Origin: Vesta saturnalis
Taxonomy: Eukaryota > Arthropoda > Insecta > Coleoptera > Lampyridae
DNA length: 64,000 bases
Direction of reading: 5' to 3'
Assembly (NCBI GenBank): GCA_036346205.1
Contig: JARFJB010001987.1
Span: 2,623,501-2,687,500 of the forward strand
A program made the position numbers and the translations under genes. Positions within the stretch are counted from its first letter, which is position 1, and each line of letters begins with the position of its first letter. This document shows positions 58,345 through 64,000 of the stretch, in pieces. The notes under the pieces were generated by a model, which worked only from the letters and a program-made list of their open reading frames with translations, did no database searches and was not told the origin of the DNA.

Positions 58345-58700
58345 GGTGTGTTCAAAAAGTTGTTAATGACATGGTAGTACGAAATTTATTTGAGTTGAAT
58401 TGTTTTGGACGAGTGTTTGTTTTAGAACCTTCGTATATGAGTTTACCGAGTAAGCACAATCCTACTTTCCACAATCAGGTAGGGTTAATTAACATCCAGC
58501 TTAAGACAATTACATTAGCAAAGTTTCGATTGTGGTGGCGCCTAGAGACATATTTTCCCGATTTGAGCTATTTGAGTATAAGTGTAAGGTGTATGAGCTT
58601 AGTAAACATTCATTTTACTTATTATTTCGACCACGCCCATCTCCCTGTTAGCTGGCTTGGCAACCCGCTTACATTAGTAAGCCTACACGACGCCTAGTGC
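58345..58700 (-). repeat. Dispersed repeat family 3, inverted copy
   Basis: Reverse-complemented, it reads GGTTGCCAAGCCAGCTAACA, ATGGGCGTGGTCGA, ACACCTTACACTTA, CGGGAAAATATGTC and GGCGCCACCACAATC, and ends TTGAACACACCTCGTAAAC. This matches 62872-63180 almost unit by unit. The overlapping 108-codon plus frame is antisense to the repeat and probably not a gene. Confidence 0.75.
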
Positions 58701-60101
58701 GGTTTGGACGTGTAACAGCGCACTGCCGCAAACACAATGCAAAATAAACCTGGTCCGAATTAAACGGTTCTAATAACTGAACGAAAATGGATTATAACCC
58801 CAAATTGCCAGAAAGTAGAGCAAATATTATAAACAACGAATACTAAAAACTAATGATGTTATAGGGATTTCTATATCTTACCTATAATAACAAAATGTAA
58901 ATTTGCGGCTATTTGCGCGGTAGAAGTGTATGTAAAAAAATTTACGAGTCACTAGGCTCGCTAGAATTGCAGTTCTATACAGTCCAGGTAATAGGTTACT
59001 AATACTTTTTCTTGTTTTAGATTATAAAGTTTGAAAAATTTATATTCTCTGTTAAAGGTTAATGAAAGCTGGAACAACACTAGACCAATGCTTTATTCAG
59101 AAGTACAATCACATGTATTATTTAAACACACGTTTTAAAATATGTAACTGAATCAGAAACTACAACTTTAACCATACATTATAAATATAGGTTTAAAGTT
59201 TACGTAGGCAATTCTTAAAGGGCCATTATATATTTCTTTATGAATAAAGTTACGTTTTATCATTTTTCCAATATGATTAAACAAAAAACTCCATACTGAA
59301 TGCGGAATTACAAAGAAATATTGCAAAGAAAGAATGGCATAAGTAATAATTAATGAGTTGAGGCTTGCCTTACATATGATATAGAAATTCATCCATACGT
59401 CTTCTTATATTTTATAACTTATACGTTGCAATATAGTAGCAAAATAAAAATTTTATATCCTATATCATATAAAAAGCGGTCTTTAAAGTGATCTAAATGT
59501 ATCATAAAAATATAGCAAATGCTGTCCATAATTTACAGAAACATCGAAGTCAAAAGCAAAAAAATCCTTTGTTCAATTATATAAATTAAAAGCGATATTG
59601 TTGTTATTATTTTTAATTCTGATGAATATGCCATATCAACGCAGTATACGTTGAAACCCTACTAAATAACGTAGCATATTTTCAAACAAAAACTGTAGGT
59701 ACTTAAATCCGCTCGAATTGATTCATTAAAAATATCGGTTTCGCATTTTTCACTTTTAACAAGGATACTAATTTAGCTGTAAAATAAACTTTTCAATGTA
59801 AATGTTTAACTTTGAAAAGTAACGTTAAACAAGCTATCTTAAATCCGATTAATGAAATAAAGCAATGAAGTGATATCTCCAAATTCCGTAGACGAACTTA
59901 TTGGAAAAACAGGTGTATTTATTCAAGTTTATTCTTGAGTTGTAAAAAGAGTTTTGCTTGATCGCGTGCTTGTGTTCTTTGTGACGTTCTGAAAGTTACG
60001 TTACTTATTCAAATTTGCCATAAATCGTAAACAATCCATTACTAAAAATTTGTGATGTCACGTAATTCAACTGTAGATTCTTTTCATTGTGACACCTTGT
60101 A
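58701..60101. other. AT-rich DNA, nothing recognised
   Basis: No domain, RNA gene or repeat could be supported. The end (60095-60101) is the TA target next to palindromic element B. Confidence 0.4.
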
Positions 60102-60923
60102 CAGGGTGGCCAACTAAGAATGCGAGGTACTGTATCTGGGAAACTATCCATCGTAGAGGTTTGCGCAAAAAAAAGTTATTACTAAAATGGCCAATACAAA
60201 AACCTGGAAAATATTTTCAAGTTTCTGAAACGGACGCTAGGGGACGTAACTGCAATCTTGAATCTAAGAAAGTTATGTTTCTGTGAATTCTGCTATATTA
60301 ACCTAATAAAAAAATAACTGATCTTTAAAGTCGAGGATAATCTGAACTTTTTTTGTTTGGCACTTTTTGACGTATGTCTAAAAATAAAGTGGTGGGGGGT
60401 AGTCAAAGGTTTCCTTAAATAACCCCCTGTATCTTCGAAACGGCTAAGCCGATTTTAACAAACTTGGGCGCGTTGAAATGAACTATTTTTGGGCTACAAA
60501 CGTTATAATATTTGAAGTTTTGTTAGTTTCACATGTCGTCGCTAGAGGGCTTTGTTCGACATTCCGACAGAAACGGTTAATTTTCGCAAAAAAAGTAAAT
60601 GCGTTGGTATGACTTTTTTTTCATGAACAAGTAGCTAAATGATGTCTAAACAAGCTCGCGAAAACCGCATCTCGATATCTTGTTCCTAACCTAAAATATC
60701 GACCAAAGAAAACTTTATACGAAAACCCCTTAAATTTGTATCTTTTTTTAACTATATTTTTCTGGAATTGTTTCTATTATGTAAGTTGTAGCCCTAAAAA
60801 GGACCGATATAAAGGAGGAAGTTTTTTAATGCCCCCGTAAATTCTCGAAATGCTGACCATCACCCTGTGCATTGCTGAGGCCTCTTATGGGTAGACAAAA
60901 CTGCAGCTTCAATTTCGGCTCTG

Positions 60924-61990
60924 AATCGACGCCCTTGCGATGTAAGAGTTTTTCCCCGATTAATGGCGAGCTTACGAGCCAATGGTAGTTTTCGGTCTAC
61001 GTTTCAACGGCAAAGAATTGGAAGAACACAAGGAAATATTAACCGTGTACTGGGCTATACTGAAGGAAATCCTCATGCTAGCACAAGAGCATTATCCATT
61101 GAGTTGGGCATATCACGGACAACGGTTCAAAATATTTTGAAGGACCATAGGTAAGTTCTAATGGCCATCAAAATATATAGGTATTCGTTTAAGCTTTTTT
61201 TAATTACCTTAAGAATACACCCATATTGTGTCGTTTTGCATCAGGCCTTGAAAGAGGGTTAGACTATTGCCATTGGATGTTACACATGATACGCGAAAAT
61301 AGAGAATTTTTATTTCAAATTCTTTGGACCGATGAAGCCACCTTCAGTATTGACGGGAGAGTCAATCTGCACAATATGCATTATTGGTCTGCAGAAAATC
61401 CCCATTGGTTGCGTGAAGTTCAGCGCCAAGGACGTTGGAGTTTAAATGTATGGTGTGGCATACTGGGAGACAGAATTATTGGGCCATATTTTTTCGAGCA
61501 TCCCCTAAATGGCAATGTATTTCTTGACCTTTTGGCCGATCAATTACCGCTGTTGTTGGAAGATGTGCCTCAGGAAACAAGGCAAAAATTGTTTTTGCAG
61601 TTGGATGGTTGCCCAGCACATTTTACTGTTAATGTGCGAGAGCATATTAATGCAGTATTTCAGCAGCGGTGGATTGGAAGAGGAAGTCTGTTTCCCGCGA
61701 TCGCCAGACTTAACTTGCCTCGATTTTTATTTATGGGGGCGCTTAAAGGACATCGTGTTTTGAACTTAACCTACTACTAGAGAAGATATGAAGAACCGGA
61801 TTCGTAACGCAATACGTGAGATACCGAGAGCCGAAATTGAAGCTGCAGTTTTGTCTAGTCATGAGATGCTTCAGCAATGCACAGAGCATGATGGTCATCA
61901 TTTCGAGAATTTACGGGGGCATTACAAACCTTCCTCCTTTAAATCGGTCCTTTTTAGGGCCACAACTTACATAATAGAAACAATTCCAGA
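60924..61990 (+). pseudogene. Mariner-like transposase, N-terminally truncated
   Basis: Coding sense can be read from the arm junction: DVRVFPRLMASLRANGSF, the second half of the DUF4817-type domain, without the usual start. HTH-like region: ASTRALSIELGISRTTVQNI. A GTAAGT...AG segment (61151-61213) interrupts the frame and may be an intron. Then HPYCVVLHQALKEG, a 2-base frameshift near 61260, the first Asp in ILWTDEATFS, NVWCGILGDRIIGPYFF, LLLEDVPQETRQK, and the second Asp in QLDGCPAHF. A second frameshift near 61690 is followed by FPRSPDLTCLDFYLWG with the third Asp. The C-terminus is in the right arm (REIPRAEIEAAVLSSHEMLQ to HHFENLRG). All three catalytic Asp codons survive, but the gene cannot give a full protein. 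Confidence 0.88.
61151..61213 (+). other. Candidate 63-nt intron in the transposase gene
   Basis: AG|GTAAGTTC at the left and CTTAAG|A at the right are close to splice consensus. Removing 61151-61213 joins CAT-AG with A-ATA-CAC in frame (His-Arg-Ile-His-Pro), giving the residues expected between the HTH and HPYCVVLHQ in this family. Alternatively it is a small insertion. Confidence 0.5.
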
Positions 61991-62864
61991 AAAACATAGT
62001 TAAAACAATTTAAATTTAAGGGATTTTCGTATAAAGTTTTCTTTGACCGATATTTTAGGTTAGGAACAAGATATCGAGATGCGGTTTTCGCAAGCTTGTT
62101 TAGGCATGATTTAGCTACTTGTTTATGAAAAAAAGGTCATACCAATGCATTTAATTTTTTTCGGAAAATTAACGTTTCTGTCGGAATGTCGAACAAAGCC
62201 CTCTAGCGACGACATGTGAAACTAACAAAACTTCGAATATTATAACATTTGTAGCCCAAGAATAGCTCATTTCAACGCGCTCAAGTTTGTTAAAATCGGC
62301 TCAGCCGTTTCGAAGATACAGGGGGTTATTTAAGGAAACCTTTGAATACCCCCCACCACTTTATTTTTAGACATACGTCAAAAAGTGCTAAACAAAAAAA
62401 GTTCATATTATACTCGACTTTAAAGATCAGTTATTTTTTTATTAGGTTAATATAGCAGAATTCACAGAAACATCACTTTTTTAGATTCAAGATTGCAGTT
62501 AGGTGCCCTAGCGGGCATTTCAGAAACTTGAAAATATTTTCCAGGTTTTTGTATTGGCCATTTTAGTAATAACTTTTTTTTGCGCAAGTCTCTATGATGG
62601 ATAGTTTCCCAGATACAGTACCCCGCATTCTTAGTTGGCCACCCTGCACAGGTATGGAATATCATCGTCTATGGTTTTTTACATTACCTTAGAACGATTG
62701 TAACTCAGCACAATCTAGAAAATATAACACAGCAGCTAGCGAAGTAATTGGAGCACTGGATGCGTGATTAGAAGATTTACTATTTGCGCTGGACTAGTGT
62801 AAATGTCTGGTAAGCATATCTCTTTTAATATGACTTTTTTACTAAGCGTCGCGTATTCTTACCG

Positions 62865-63190
62865 AAATAGGGTTGCCAAGCCAGCTACAGTGGAAATGGG
62901 CGTGGTCGATATAAGGAGTAAAATGATTGAAGAGTAGTTTCAAACACCTTACACTTACCATAAATCTACAACTCACAAAGCTCAATCCGGGAAAAAATGT
63001 CTGTAGGCGCCACCACAATCTTAAATTTTGCTAAAATAAATAGTCTTAGGCGGGATGGTAAATTAATCCTAACTAATTGTGGAAGACAGGATTGCAGCCT
63101 ACTTAGTAAAACCATTCACCATTCAAATTCAATCACACTTAAAAATACACGAGTCGTAAACTTATTGAACACACCCTGTACAAATGAAAA
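62865..63190 (+). repeat. Dispersed repeat family 3, copy
   Basis: Starts about GGGTTGCCAAGCCAGCTACA and ends TTGAACACACCCTGTACAAA. It matches the inverted copy at 58345-58700 and a diverged copy at 44325-44490. The 88-codon frame 62997-63263 overlaps the repeat and has no known domain. Confidence 0.7.
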
Positions 63191-64000
63191 TTCCCAAATC
63201 GTAAAACGTAAATTCGAATACTTTTTAAGTATCCTTCGTATACCTGTAAATTTATATTTCTAACTGTCATAAAACTTTGAGTTAAATAAATATTCCCAAA
63301 TTTAGAAAATTCTAAATGAAATAAACGAAATCGGTTTAATAATACATTGTTATCTCAACAAAATGTTTGTTGATTGCTGAATAATTCAAACATGGAGCGG
63401 TTCGTCCTTGTATCATCAATAATATCTACATATTTTATTAATGCTTTAACTTTAAAATCGTATTTAGACATTCATTAATAGGTTTAAACTGTAATTTATG
63501 TTGAATAAAAGAAAATAATAAGTACCTTGTTAGTAGAGTTCAGCATTAATATTTCAAAGCTAAAATGAAATTTTGTGATCGATCTGGCTCATTACGCAAT
63601 TTCCAATGGATCCTTAAATTCGAAAATATGCGAAGACTAATTTCACTTATCAGAAGATGTAACCAGTTATGCACACAATTGATACAAATAAACGACAAAA
63701 TAAATTAAACAGTGGATATATATTGACAAATTCGCACAGCAATACATTAAGACCAAAATTCCCCAATTCCTAACTAAAAACAACAAAATAGCTAAAGTTG
63801 GATTACCTTCTTTTTTTCTTTGAATGCACCGCAATTAATGCAACAACAACAAAAAGAATGTACTTAATAGATAATCGTACTTGTTTTGGTTCAATAAAAT
63901 TTAAATCTAATTCTTACGTATTACATTAATTAATCCTTTTTTGGTGCGGTAGTTGTAGTCCACATGATCTGCTTCGGTAATCCTTTTTTTTAATTCTTAG
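63191..64000. other. AT-rich DNA, nothing recognised
   Basis: No open frame with a domain and no repeat shared with the rest of the window was seen. Confidence 0.4.

Larger units (their letters stand above)
60102..62646 (+). mobile_element. Palindromic mariner-like element B (3' end duplicated)
   Basis: Begins CAGGGTGGCCAACTAAG and ends with its reverse complement. Arms of about 820 bp (60102-60922 and 61827-62646) surround a 904-bp centre with the transposase pseudogene. TA precedes the left end; CA follows the right end. The right arm holds the transposase C-terminus plus 3' UTR. The left arm is an inverted copy of that, replacing the original 5' end and the first part of the gene. This is the mirror situation to the element at 45562-48084. 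Confidence 0.9.

Noticed and set aside
58371..58697. 108-codon plus-strand frame
   Set aside because: It lies antisense across repeat family 3 and the other copies do not keep it open.

Overview
The window looks like gene-poor, repeat-dominated nuclear DNA of an arthropod, most likely an insect. I found no host gene I could name. Nearly every protein-like stretch belongs to a transposable element and almost all are broken. The arthropod call rests on the mix of elements: mariner-like transposases with the DUF4817-type N-terminal domain, Tc1- and Tigger/pogo-like transposases, jockey-like and Tx1/L1-like LINEs, a Ty3/gypsy remnant and a tRNA-derived SINE. Long (GT)n-type and (TA)n arrays lie in an AT-rich background. 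The species cannot be told from this.

Layout. 0-1.1 kb: dead Tc1-like transposase (minus). 1.1-7 kb: AT-rich DNA with an interrupted copy of dispersed repeat family 1. 7.0-7.4 kb: tRNA-Ala-derived SINE. 7.5-9.7 kb: 3'-truncated LINE (ORF1 plus endonuclease). 10-18.8 kb: complex satellite region with TGTGCG/GT arrays, a nested LINE fragment, insertion of repeat family 2, and a 2.5-2.7 kb tandem duplication. 18.8-24.4 kb: unassigned DNA, an inverted pair of family-2 copies and small palindromes. 24.5-28.9 kb: LINE ORF1, a 1.24-kb mariner-like element inside a (TA)n tract, and a Tigger-like element. 28.9-36.8 kb: one giant palindrome with 3.4-4.2 kb arms around a 312-bp spacer. 37-42.6 kb: LINE, gypsy remnant, LINE. 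45.6-49.2 kb: a palindromic mariner-like element and a decayed relative. 50.9-55.6 kb: second SINE copy and a near full-length jockey-like LINE. 60.1-62.6 kb: a second palindromic mariner-like element with a candidate 63-nt intron.

How the parts relate. Three structures of very different content (45.6-48.1, 60.1-62.6 and 28.9-36.8 kb) share a CAGGGTG/CAGAGTG-like end next to TA and have very long inverted arms. In the two mariner-like cases the arm junction lies inside the transposase gene: one has its 3' end replaced by an inverted copy of its 5' end, the other has the reverse. In the giant palindrome a TA-flanked 620-bp MITE sits in one arm while the other arm keeps the empty site, so the palindrome is older than that insertion. 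These fold-back structures are the best candidates for something not well described.
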